Below, piece by piece: positions 11,068 to 20,154 of a stretch of DNA of 64,000 bases. The notes under the pieces are model-generated. The model did no database searches, was not told where the DNA came from, and saw only the letters and a list, made by a program, of their open reading frames with translations. Position numbers and translations under genes: made by a program. Each line of letters starts with the position of its first letter. Positions within the stretch are counted from its first letter, which is position 1. The stretch is taken from NCBI GenBank assembly GCA_028641055.1, contig JAPCYS010000644.1, forward strand, positions 1 to 64,000, given 5' to 3'. The DNA comes from Alopecurus myosuroides. Its lineage: Eukaryota; Streptophyta; Magnoliopsida; Poales; Poaceae.

Positions 11068-11188
11068 TGATATATCTTTTGATCAGCAGCTGAAGCTTTT
11101 TCGCTAGAGCAGTTGTAGTTTGATTTGATATATCTTTTGATCAGCAGGTGAAGCTTTTTCGCTAGAGCAGTTGTAGTTTGATTTGATC
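11068..11188. repeat. Two-copy tandem duplication, 58 bp
   Basis: The copies begin TGATATATCTTTTGATCAGC at 11068 and 11126. They continue to CAGTTGTAGTTTGATTTGAT with one substitution (CAGCTG/CAGGTG). The duplication lies in intron-like sequence of the Helitron. Confidence 0.85.
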
Positions 11189-12631
11189 GCTACTTTAACC
11201 ACTAGAAAGTTCTGTAAGTACCTTACTGTTCTCTCGTCCTGCCTGGAGTATAACGAACTCGGACAACAAATATATATTAGTTCGATATAAATGGTTCAGT
11301 TAATACTTTGATAGGAGATTATAGAAATTCAGACGAGAATTTGGTTGCATGTTCAATTATTCACTCGTTTGATGCAACACATGCAAGAACAAGATTACAT
11401 GTTAACTCTTCATAATCTACAAAAAATTGGTAGTATCCATTTCACATATATAAACTTGTCACTTATTTATTTCAGGTACGAGACACTTTGGGACACATGG
11501 CTTATCATCTATTATGGAAATTTTATGTCCTATGGCCGCACTCGCATTTCGGCCCCAAGTATTATTACCTTGGAACTAGATGAGTTTATGGGTTATACAC
11601 TTATACTCCTCTGCTTGAGCAATTGCCATCATTGGTAAGGGCATTTCTTGGGTTTGGAGAAAACTGCCGTGATCACTGTGATTACGATAATTACTTTGGT
11701 GACTGTGGCAGTGAGACATGTGGTGCTTGCTCCTATATTAAGAGCTTGTTGGCACTGATTGATATGGACTGATTGTTGTGATATTAGAGGTTTCACCTGA
11801 GGGACTACTCTGTAGCTGTTGGTGTGATTTACTTCAGTTATGATATGGTTGCTTGCCAAGTTCGTAGGAAATGTTGGTGTGATTTACTTATATTTCCATA
11901 TCCCCGGCTCTGAACATTGTTCCTTGGAGTTGTTCCTGTTGTTACATGCTTCCCATGATGTACTGTAGTCAGCCTTACGGTGAGGCGTTGTAAATCTCTT
12001 GGTTATGCCGTGCACAGCCTTACGGTGAGGCGTTGTCTATGAAGTGGTGTTTTACTAGAGGGGCAACTGCACATGTTATTTCTAAGAGGAGCGACAGAGA
12101 AGATTGTTCTCAAGTATGTTACTCTCCCTTTATCAGTTTGCCACTTCTTTGAATCTTATGTTGTCTCTGGATGTTCATGATTTGTAAAATTTCTACTTAC
12201 AGTCTTACTTATTAGCATGTCTATCATGTTTTTGCAGGACCGAGCTCTGCAAGTTCAACGGTGCCAGGTAGGTTCTTTGGGTAATCCTGTTTTGTCTTTT
12301 AAACCCTTGCTTGTGCAGCGCAGGCTTAATTCTATACAACTTGGAATGACTTGTTCTCCAAATAAGGCAGCTCACCACATAATTTTGATGAGCTGTTTCT
12401 GTAAGCCCAGCTTATAGACCCTCCATGATTACAACCCCGACAATCCATCCTTCTCTGGATCAAATCATCTAGCTAGCATAGAAGAGCACTAATTCTGCCG
12501 TTATCCTAGGATAAGCTTATAAGCCACATAGCTTTCAGCTTATGCAGACCTAACATTCCTGAATACATGATGATATGGATTTCTTTATTTCAATTTTATT
12601 GTTCACTGTTTGCGCAATGTGTATGTAGCCT

Positions 12632-12843
12632 CTCATCCTGGAGACACTAAACTATTCGAAGATGAACCTCGGTTGATTTGTGAACGTAGTGAAGATTATC
12701 CAGCATATGTTGATCTCATCAGTTTGCTGAAACGGATATGGTCTGATTGTCATGCTTCCACTCAAGCATGTTTAGACTGGAAGTTAAAATGCCTTATGGT
12801 ACAAGCTGTTGCAAAGATTGGCGATAGACTGAATGATGATTGA
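12632..12843 (+). pseudogene. Captured exon, unidentified protein, in the Helitron
   Basis: After an acceptor-like TGTATGTAG a clean frame runs SHPGDTKLFEDEPRLIC... to a TGA at 12841-12843. Its amino-acid composition (balanced charges, Trp, Cys) looks like a real protein exon rather than noise. I do not recognise the family. It lies just 5' of the pyruvate kinase exons but is not part of the pyruvate kinase sequence I know, so it probably comes from another source gene. Confidence 0.4.
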
Positions 12844-12940
12844 CCTTGAAATCCTTGGATTGGCTATGTCACTACCCATTATTGTATTTTACTCTGGTCC
12901 TAGGATGCTCGCAGTGATGATCAAGAAACCCGACTAAACT

Positions 12941-13840
12941 CCAACAAGGGCTGAAGTTTCTGATATAGCAATTGCTATTTGCGGAGCTGCTCTCTGGTGA
13001 AATTGCTCATGGAAAGTAAGTTTTCAACCTGGTCTTATGTGTAGTAATCAAGCAATTACGTAAAGAGCTTTTAGTGGATACAGATATACATTTATTTACA
13101 TTGCATTTTGCCTTACCTCTGCATCTTGCTGTGTTAAGGTACCCATTGAAGGCAGTGAAGGTGATGCACACCGTGACACTTGCAACAGAATCCAGCCTTT
13201 ATGACCCAACTAAAGCTCCCAGTATTGTTGCATGACCACATGTATGAATCCTTTTTTTCTGCTTTCCGCACCTTAAACCCACCATACAGTGTCTCTGCTT
13301 TATTTGATGTTCATAGTTTACTGCCTTACACCCTCTGTTATAATCCCTTATTCCCTTGCTTTCTCATGATTATCTTTGTAGGCTCTACTCAATAACGACT
13401 TCTGCAAAACCAATTGAGTAAAATATTCGAATCTCATGCAGCGATGATGACAAGCATCCTTCGTACAACGATCATTGTATTTACACCTGTCGGCTCCATG
13501 GCTGTTCTTCTGAGCCACTACCGTCCCTCGTCTGCCATATATGCATTCACAAATGAGTAAGTTATTTTGTGCTCGCGCTATGCCAAAATATAATTACCCT
13601 TTTGTGAAATCCACTCTTGTAGTAGGTTCTGAATTGATTTCTGATACCAAGCATCCAGTTGAATAAATGATCAGAAGGGGAAATACATGCTCTGTAGTAC
13701 TGACGATGTCATTCCACTATTCTTGCAGAGTACAAGTGAAGCAACAAATGGCAGGGTGTGGTTCACTGGTCCTATTTTAATGGAATTCTAAGATGATGCA
13801 GAAGAGAATTTCTCGAGAGCAATTACCGTTGCTGGTAAGT
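12941..13840 (+). pseudogene. Captured pyruvate kinase C-terminal fragment (exons and introns)
   Basis: Four exon pieces with GT..AG junctions are visible. 12941-13015 gives PTRAEVSDIAIAI and, frame-shifted, LSGEIAHGK; 13139-13240 gives YPLKAVKVMHTVTLATESS; 13441-13555 gives FTPVGSMAVLLSHYRPSSA; 13729-13840 ends DDAEENFSRAI. These are, in order, the post-catalytic LSGETAHG segment and the C-terminal allosteric domain of plant cytosolic-type pyruvate kinase (phosphoenolpyruvate + ADP to pyruvate + ATP, last step of glycolysis). The N-terminal barrel that holds the active site is absent. Frameshifts and stops are present (for example in exon 1 and at the end of exon 2). Retained introns show capture from genomic DNA rather than from mRNA, as expected for a Helitron. 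Confidence 0.8.
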
Positions 13841-15366
13841 AAGTTGGTCTTGTATCATTGTTTCGAGAATTTCTCGAGAGCAATCATCGGTGTGATTACA
13901 GCAATCCCATAAGGGCGTGTTAAACCCAATGGGTCTTCCATCGTGCCCAGTAAGTATTTGGAAGCCCTTCTCTAATGTATATTTGTTGATATATTTCATT
14001 GTCCATGATATTTTATTCCATGTTTTATATTTCTTTGTCACTCCATTTGATAGCCATTGAACCACCTTTATCATCTCTCTACGAGAGAGGCTCAGAGTAG
14101 ACCCTTGTACCGCCCTGGTTAAACAATCTATTTACCTGTTCCTGAGATAAATTGTGGAACCAAATATATTCTCATGTTTCTTGGTTACATGATCGATTAT
14201 GTATGTTATGATATAGTTCCGGATATTGATGACAAATTACCCAAGGAAAAAAAAACCTTTCATGTGATTTGCTAAAGTTAAATACTGCAGATTCGAAGAC
14301 TACTGTTGAAGAAACTTTTCTTGGTTACAAACTGTTTTATCAGCAAACTCGATATTATAGTCATGCTCGATAAATCCACTATGGCATGTAGACAAAGGCT
14401 ACTTACAGATTACTTATAGAACATTGTTATAAGATGCTAATCTGACATGGAAACTATGAAGCACCAACTTCTGTAGGAATCATTTGGTTAACACGCTACT
14501 ATTTATTTATCGAAAGAGTCTGAGATCTGCTATTTTCCTGCTACCTTAGAAAAAGCCTATTATTCTTACCAAATGTTTGTGTTGCAGTTTGTTTGAGATA
14601 TGCAATTTTCTCCTGAACAGAAATGTATGAGGCCTACTAACTAAGATAAGGCATATTATGCTTTCAAATCTCTGAAGGCGCTATGCTTTGTGGTGTTTAT
14701 GAAGGAATCATCCGAAGTCTTAATTAGTGCAGGGTGTTGGTATTAGCCTGCTGCTGCATGTGGTGCACACTTCAAGAATTGTTTCTCTGATTCTTGGCTT
14801 CTCCACTTGGATCAGTTGCTTACTTTCCAGCATCGCTCCTCTCTTTGCTTTCTCTGCCCTAGATTTCCATGGCAATGAGATTCATCGAAGCGAAGGACTA
14901 TGCAGGAAAACTTTGTTTGCAGCATTAGTTAGGTTTGCAACGGGAAGAGATAGCCGACAAGTATCATTTTTGTACTTCTCTAGAATTTTCGTTTAGTACC
15001 ATTTTTGTACTTCTCTAGAATTTGCAAGGCAAGATAGGAGTGTCATTTTTATACTTCTCTATCATTTTTGTACTTCTCTACAAAGTGCTAGGCCTGTGAG
15101 ATTTCTTTCATGTAAAGTGTGAGGTCTACTTGTCTGACATTTGGTTAGGGTTCAGGGCAACCTTCTTCACCATGTGTTATTTACTTGGACACAAAACTGA
15201 GTGTAAAGTGTGATGCCCAGTTTATTCTTAGTAGAATGTGTGCAGTTACTGCGTCGTTGATGTTTTCTTATGCATGCTAAACCAAACACCAAATACAACT
15301 AATATTATCATAAGACTGAGTTTCCTTTCGACGTGTCTTGATTGGGATGTAGAAGAACGGCCAGGA
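13841..15366. other. Helitron interior, no recognised gene
   Basis: The sequence is AT-rich and intron-like. A 20-bp direct repeat GAGAATTTCTCGAGAGCAAT occurs at about 13804 and 13865. At 14960-15085 a short motif TCATTTTTGTACTTCTCTA occurs four times. An open frame at 14727-14996 has no recognisable domain. Confidence 0.4.
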
Positions 15367-15395
15367 GGCGCCCCAAGGGGCGCCCCAGCCTCTAG

Positions 15396-15650
15396 TATGT
15401 TACTACTTGGCGCCATATTTGATACCAGTGGAACACACAGCACATGTGTGGAGTTGCTCAAAGGTTGGTCATCGCTTGTGCCATGTTTTTGCTCCTTGAA
15501 CCGATTCTTTGCAGGGTGTCTGCAGCGTCTTGTACTCGATGGTTTGCATCAGCTAGTCGGCGGATTGTTCGGCCCCTCCCGACGCGACACAAACACCACT
15601 TCCTGCCCGTCCATTTTGTGACCATACGTGCAACCGAAAAGAAGCTGCCC
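15396..15650 (+). repeat. Duplicated unit 3, 3' part (after the Helitron)
   Basis: It resumes exactly where unit 3 left off at 10289: TACTTGGCGCCATATTTGATACC matches 3962-3984. It continues to GATTCTTTGCAGGGTGTC, shared with unit 2, and a little beyond. No frame is conserved with unit 2. Confidence 0.75.
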
Positions 15651-16434
15651 AACGGCCGATCGAGCTCAGATTTAGTCAGATCGATCAACGCGCGAAACCG
15701 GATCATGCCAAGAGAATAGGACAAACAAGGAAACTGCTGTCAAACTAGTCAAATGGGGACAACGATTGTTAGTTTGTAGTAACACAGAAAATCAGCTGTC
15801 CAGGATAGACACACACCAATGGTGTGGAATTTTTGGCAAAAGGGACCACCCTAAAAAGTGAAATGGCAAAAAAGACCACCTGAGTGGAATTGGCAGAACT
15901 ACCGTGGCGGCAGACTGGCCAGCCGACACGTGGCACATGCCGCCACGGTCGGAGGCGGCATGCCCTGCCGCCACCACTAGTGGAAACAACCCCTTTCGTC
16001 CAGGGGGGGCAGGGGGCATCTGTCCCGGTTGCACCAAAATCCGGGACTAGTGCCATGCATTGGTCCCGGTTCGTGTGCCCGAGGCAGCAGAAACCACCTG
16101 AGGGCATCTGTCCCGGTGCGTGGGGAGCCAATGGTCCCGGTTCGTGGCACGACCCGGGACGAATCTCTAGCCACAGGCCACGTGGCACGCGTATGGGCAT
16201 TGGTCCCGGATCATCCCCCAAACCGGGACCAATGTCCCTTCCCCTACAAATGCGGCCACAGCCCCCATCCCTTTTTTTTAGCTTGGGGGGGTGAGAGAGA
16301 GGTGTGGGTGGTAGTGTGTATTGTACCTCGTGACGCGGGAGTCCTGCCGCGTGGCGCGGGAGTTGTAACGCGTGGCCACGAATGCGCGTTATAAACTGCC
16401 GCACCTCCACTCCACGCACCGTCGTGCCACCACC

Positions 16435-16999
16435 ATGCCTCCGAGGAGGAACAACACTACCGGTTTCCGCGGCGTCCGATCGCGGCAGAACGGAATGTTC
16501 ACCGCGACTATCCGCTTCGGGGACGACCGCATCCCCCTCGGCTCCTTTGCGACGGCGTCGGAGGCCGCCCGCGCTTGGGACGCGGCGGCCTGGCGCCTCA
16601 GCCGCCCGCGGTCGTTGATGAACTTTAACGACTGCCACACCCTCTGGGAAGCGGAGGCCAGGGCGCCGACGCCGCAGATCGTCACTGCCGCCGACCACCG
16701 CCACCTCAGGCACCGCGCGTTTCAGGGCCTAGTCGACGCCAGGGACGACCGCGTGGTCCGCGAGTATTACCGGAACAATCCGGGTGAGGAGAGCGCCGAC
16801 GGGGAGCTATGGCAGACCCGCGCGGCGCCTCGAACGCCACCTCGAGTTAGATGCCGCTCGGGAGGCGAGGACGAAGGCGCTGCAAGAGCTCCGTCGGGCC
16901 GACCACGCCGGCAAAGTCTGGGCCTCCGACGATCCGAGGTGGGGGCCTATCTCGGAAATACCATCATGCACCTCCTCCGACGACGAGGACGAGGAGTAG
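16435..16999 (+). pseudogene. AP2/ERF-like passenger gene in CACTA-A
   Basis: An ATG in CCACCATGCCTCC context starts a protein whose residues ~8-62 read as an AP2-like DNA-binding domain: GFRGVRSRQNG, TATIRFGDDRIPLGSFATA, EAARAWDAAAWRL. In the plant AP2/ERF family this fold binds GC-rich promoter elements. The following ~120 residues match nothing I know. A frameshift near 16820-16830 moves the frame to KALQELRRADHAGKVWASDD, ending in the acidic tail SSDDEDEE before TAG at 16997-16999. Without the shift the frame ends at 17007 with no acidic tail. Its position beside the terminal repeat, where TNP2 would be expected, suggests capture and long co-transposition. Confidence 0.6.
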
Positions 17000-17289
17000 C
17001 GCGCTAGCGCGTCTGTTTTCTGTTGGCTGTTTAATAAAATAATTTGTTGTATTCCGGGAAACAGTGGCCCTCTAGCTCGTCTGTTTTCTGTTTTCCGTGT
17101 GATTTTTCTTGATTGGTTGGATTCAGACATCTAATGGCATTTCGATAGACATTAAAAAGAGGGGGACATCCATTTCGATAGATAAACAAGGCACAGTACA
17201 CATAATGGCAAGATTGGATCTAAATCTAAACGGAGAGCATAGATCTAAATAAACAAGGCAGTACATAATGGCAAAAGTGCATCGATCTA

Positions 17290-17835
17290 CTAGTTATACT
17301 CCTGCCTAGGCCTATAGTACATGTACTCGTAGTCGTCGTAGTCGCCGCCGCCGTCGTCGTCACTATCGTCTGACAGTGCTCTGCACTCCCTCGGAGGATC
17401 ACGACTCCAGGACTGGGCCTGAGGGTAGCGCAGGCGGGGGATATCGCTGGCCCTGATGTAGTCCATGACGCTCTGTAGAGTCCGGCCGGACCACCATAGC
17501 CGACGACCGGCCTCGTGAAAGTTCCCAGGAGGCAGACCGTCCTCCTCATACCTGGTGAGCGCCCTCTCACGCCGATTGATGAAGAAGGCATCCCAAGTAT
17601 GCTGGTTATCGGGATGCCAACTGGGATTCCTCCGCTGCTCCGGCGTGAGCTCGTGGTAGTAGTGGTTCGTGATGGCCGCCCGACGCGCCACACCTTGAGG
17701 AAGAGGAGGGACCGGCACTCCTCCGGCGCTCAGCATCCAACCGGCGGGAACGTTGTAGCCGCACGGGCAGGGGTAGTTCGAGGCGGAAAGTGCCTCCGCC
17801 TGGATGAATATTAGAGTGGGTACGGTAGAAGTCAT
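17290..17835 (-). CDS. Hypothetical passenger protein of CACTA-A
   Basis: An uninterrupted frame from the ATG at 17833-17835 gives ~181 residues. The middle has HYYHELTPEQRRNPSWHPD, WDAFFINRRERALTRYEEDG and GRRLWWSGRTLQSVMDYIRA. The last ~35 residues are acidic (SDDSDDDGGGDYDDYEY). It has no signal peptide or membrane segment. I do not know the family. The intact frame and normal amino-acid composition suggest a real protein. It is transcribed towards the AP2-like gene. Its promoter would lie in 17840-18020, which holds two perfect 35-bp palindromes. Confidence 0.5.
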   Translation of the reverse strand: MTSTVPTLIFIQAEALSASNYPCPCGYNVPAGWMLSAGGVPVPPLPQGVARRAAITNHYYHELTPEQRRNPSWHPDNQHTWDAFFINRRERALTRYEEDGLPPGNFHEAGRRLWWSGRTLQSVMDYIRASDIPRLRYPQAQSWSRDPPRECRALSDDSDDDGGGDYDDYEYMYYRPRQEYN

Positions 17836-17914
17836 GAGAGAGTGGTGAGTTTGTATGTGTTTATGCCAATGGTGTGGCAATGCATACATATATATAGCGA
17901 GAAGAAAATATCCT

Positions 17915-18018
17915 TTTAGTCCCGGTTGGGGACACCAACCGGGACTAAATGGGTTAGGGTTTCATTGGGAAACGGATCATCCCTTTAGTCCCGGTTGGGG
18001 ACACCAACCGGGACTAAA
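17915..18018. repeat. Pair of identical 35-bp perfect palindromes
   Basis: At 17915-17949 and 17984-18018 the arm TTTAGTCCCGGTTGG, loop GGACA and exact reverse-complement arm occur, 69 bp apart start to start. Each would form a 15-bp hairpin with a 5-nt loop. They are built from the same GTCCCGGTT motif as the subterminal repeats. Confidence 0.9.
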
Positions 18019-18067
18019 TGGGAATTAGGGTTTCGTTTGGACCAATCAGATAGAATCACACGGATCG

Positions 18068-18500
18068 TGTGTTTCTTTCAAGCGCTCTTGAGTCGTTGGA
18101 TCTGGGTGTGTTTTTTTCGAGCTGTTGTGAGCCGTTCGATCAGGGCTACGGTGTGTTTCTTTCGAGCTGCTGTGAGCCGTTGGATGAGGTGTTTCTTAAC
18201 CGTTGGATCAAAACCCTAGCTCAACAATTTGTGAGCCAGAGGACCCTATATATAGCCCAGCTTCATACACCGGTCAGTTCATCTCCCAAATACAAAACAT
18301 TCGGATTCGCCATCATACGTCCAGCCGTGCATTTGGTATGCATATATGCACCCAGTAGCCACAGTTGGGCTGTATGATGGCGATACCGTTTGTTTTGTTC
18401 TATACCCCTTTATGGTTTGATACATCATATATTCAGTTCATCGAGCAAATACAAAACATCCGGATTCGACATCATACGTCCTGCCGTGCATTTGGGTCAG
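18068..18500. repeat. Short tandem repeats in CACTA-A
   Basis: TTTCTTTCGAGCTGCTGTGAGCCGTTGGAT-like units occur four times in 18068-18210. A ~60-bp segment starting TCAGTTCATC and containing AAATACAAAACATYCGGATTCG occurs at ~18274 and ~18433. No coding potential is seen. Confidence 0.7.
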
Positions 18501-18769
18501 TGTTTAACACATTCATCCCCCTTTAACACATTCATCCATGCATGCTTGGGTCAGTGTTCACTTTGAGCTCGGGTAGTAATGTGCATGGGAACATTAGGTA
18601 GTGAGAAGTAATGAAGCTCGAAGAGGAATAATAGATGGATGCCAATCAAGAGGATCAGCCAGTATGTTTGCCCAAGTTTCTTTTTAATAAAAGAATTTGT
18701 ATTCCGGCGACACTACGGCGCGCTAGCGCATTTGTTTTCTGTTTAATGTAATTATTACTAATTTTAAAA

Positions 18770-19020
18770 CAATCTAAGATATTTATATTTAAATTAACTG
18801 CAAATAGTGAAATAGTTAATAATTTGAATAGTTAGAATAATTATTTAGGTAAACAGAAAACGGATTTGAATTAGTTATGCAAATTCAAACAATTTTCATG
18901 TTGTAATTTTTTTTCAAATTTGAAAGTATATAGAAGTTATTCACGTGCATATTTAAGATATTCAAATTTTGGCGCTAAAACAATTGGCGCACCCGGCCCA
19001 AAAGTACTTCTGGTCCCGGC
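18770..19020. repeat. AT-rich block shared (inverted) with CACTA-C
   Basis: TGCAAATAGTGAAATAGTTAATAATTTGAATAGTTAGAATAATTATTTAG..GGCGCTAAAA in this interval matches the reverse complement of 57650-57860. It supports the common family and opposite orientation of CACTA-A and CACTA-C. Confidence 0.75.
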
Positions 19021-19260
19021 GCGACTGACCAGCCGGGGCTTTCGTCCCGGTTGTTGCCACCAACCGGGACGGATGCTAGATAGATATATACACGTCACCG
19101 TCCCTCCCAGTTACAGACCGCGCGCAGGGACGAAATCGACGCCGCTAGGCTGCCCATTTTTTCCGTCCTCCCGCGCCGCCCCTCGCCCCCGTCGGCGTCC
19201 TCCTCTGTGGCGCCGCCCCTCGGTCGCGTTGCCCCCGCCGCGCCGCCCCTCGCCCCCGCC

Positions 19261-19500
19261 CTCCTCTGCGGCGCCGCCACTCGGTCGCGCCGCCCCTCGC
19301 CCCCGCGCCGCCCCTAGCTCGGTCGCGTCGCCCCGTCGGTGCACTCCTCTGCGGCGCCGCCACTCGGTCGCGCCGCCCCTCGCCCCCGCGCCGCCCCTAG
19401 CTCGGTCGCGTCGCCCCCGTCAGTGCCCTCCTCTGCGGCGCCGCCCCTCGGTCCCGTCGCGCCGCCCCTGTCGGCGTCCTCCTCTGCGCACCCGCTGCCC
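19261..19500. repeat. GC-rich 84-bp tandem repeat
   Basis: CTCCTCTGCGGCGCCGCC begins at 19261, 19344 and 19428. The intervening text CGCGCCGCCCCTAGCTCGGT is nearly identical between the first two copies. Open frames across it on both strands (Arg/Pro/Ala-rich) are an effect of the repeat. Confidence 0.8.
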
Positions 19501-19643
19501 GCGCGCCGCCGCTGCCCCGCGCCGCCGGCCCGCCGCTGCCCCGAGGGGAGGTAAGACCTGCCTCCATCTCGCCCTAGCCCGGGGCCTTTTTTGTTTTTTT
19601 CTTTTTTTTTACTTAATTACTGTTTTTTATTAGTGTTACAAAT

Positions 19644-19975
19644 GTTAGAATTATTAGTTGTGAATGTTAGAAATTTTAGATTAGATTTACAAATTTTAGA
19701 TTTGTACGTTTAGAATTGATATAGAAATTTAAGAATGTTAAAATTATTAGTTGTGAATGTTAGAAATTTTAGATTAGACTTAGAAATTTTAGATTTGTAC
19801 GTTTAGAATTGATATAGGAAATTTAAGAATGTTAGAATTATTAGTTATGAATGTTAGAAATTTTAGATTTGTACGTTTAGAATTGATATAGGAAATTCAA
19901 GAATGATAGAAATTTTAGATTTGTGTGTTAGAATTATTAATTATGAATGTTAGAAAATTTAATTAAGATAGTGTT
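19644..19975. repeat. AT-rich tandem repeat, 93-96 bp, four copies
   Basis: GTTAGAATTATTAGTTGTGAATG (with small changes) starts at 19644, 19737, 19831 and 19927. It lies directly 5' of the TNP1-like gene, so it is probably leader or intron sequence. Confidence 0.85.
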
Positions 19976-20154
19976 ATAAATTTAAGAATGCTAGAAATGT
20001 TATCGTACGTTTAAATATTTCATGAATATGTTGCTATTTTTGTGTATTATCTATAAACAATTTTGATGAAAATAATTGATCATTAGTTAATTATTATGTA
20101 TAAGCAATTTTAATAAAATTGATCTGAAATATATACTTACTCTTTCTGTATAGT

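Larger units (their letters stand above)
10290..15395 (+). mobile_element. Non-autonomous Helitron (5.1 kb) with captured gene fragments
   Basis: The 5' end is TCTAAACAAG (10290). The 3' end is CTAG (15392-15395), preceded by the perfect hairpin GGCGCCCC-AA-GGGGCGCC (15367-15384) with a 7-nt spacer. The insertion lies between A (10289) and T (15396), the Helitron target rule. Removing it gives CATCGAGAATATGTTACTAC, which aligns base for base with unit 1 (CATCGAGAATATATTACTAC at 3947-3966), so an uninterrupted paralogue confirms both ends. No Rep/helicase coding was found. The interior is a mosaic of exon-like and intron-like gene pieces, all in plus orientation. Confidence 0.92.

Noticed and set aside
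18920..19633. 237-codon plus-strand frame rich in Pro/Arg/Ala
   Set aside because: It runs through an 84-bp GC-rich tandem repeat and into the AT-rich block. Frames are equally open on the minus strand, and no domain is present.
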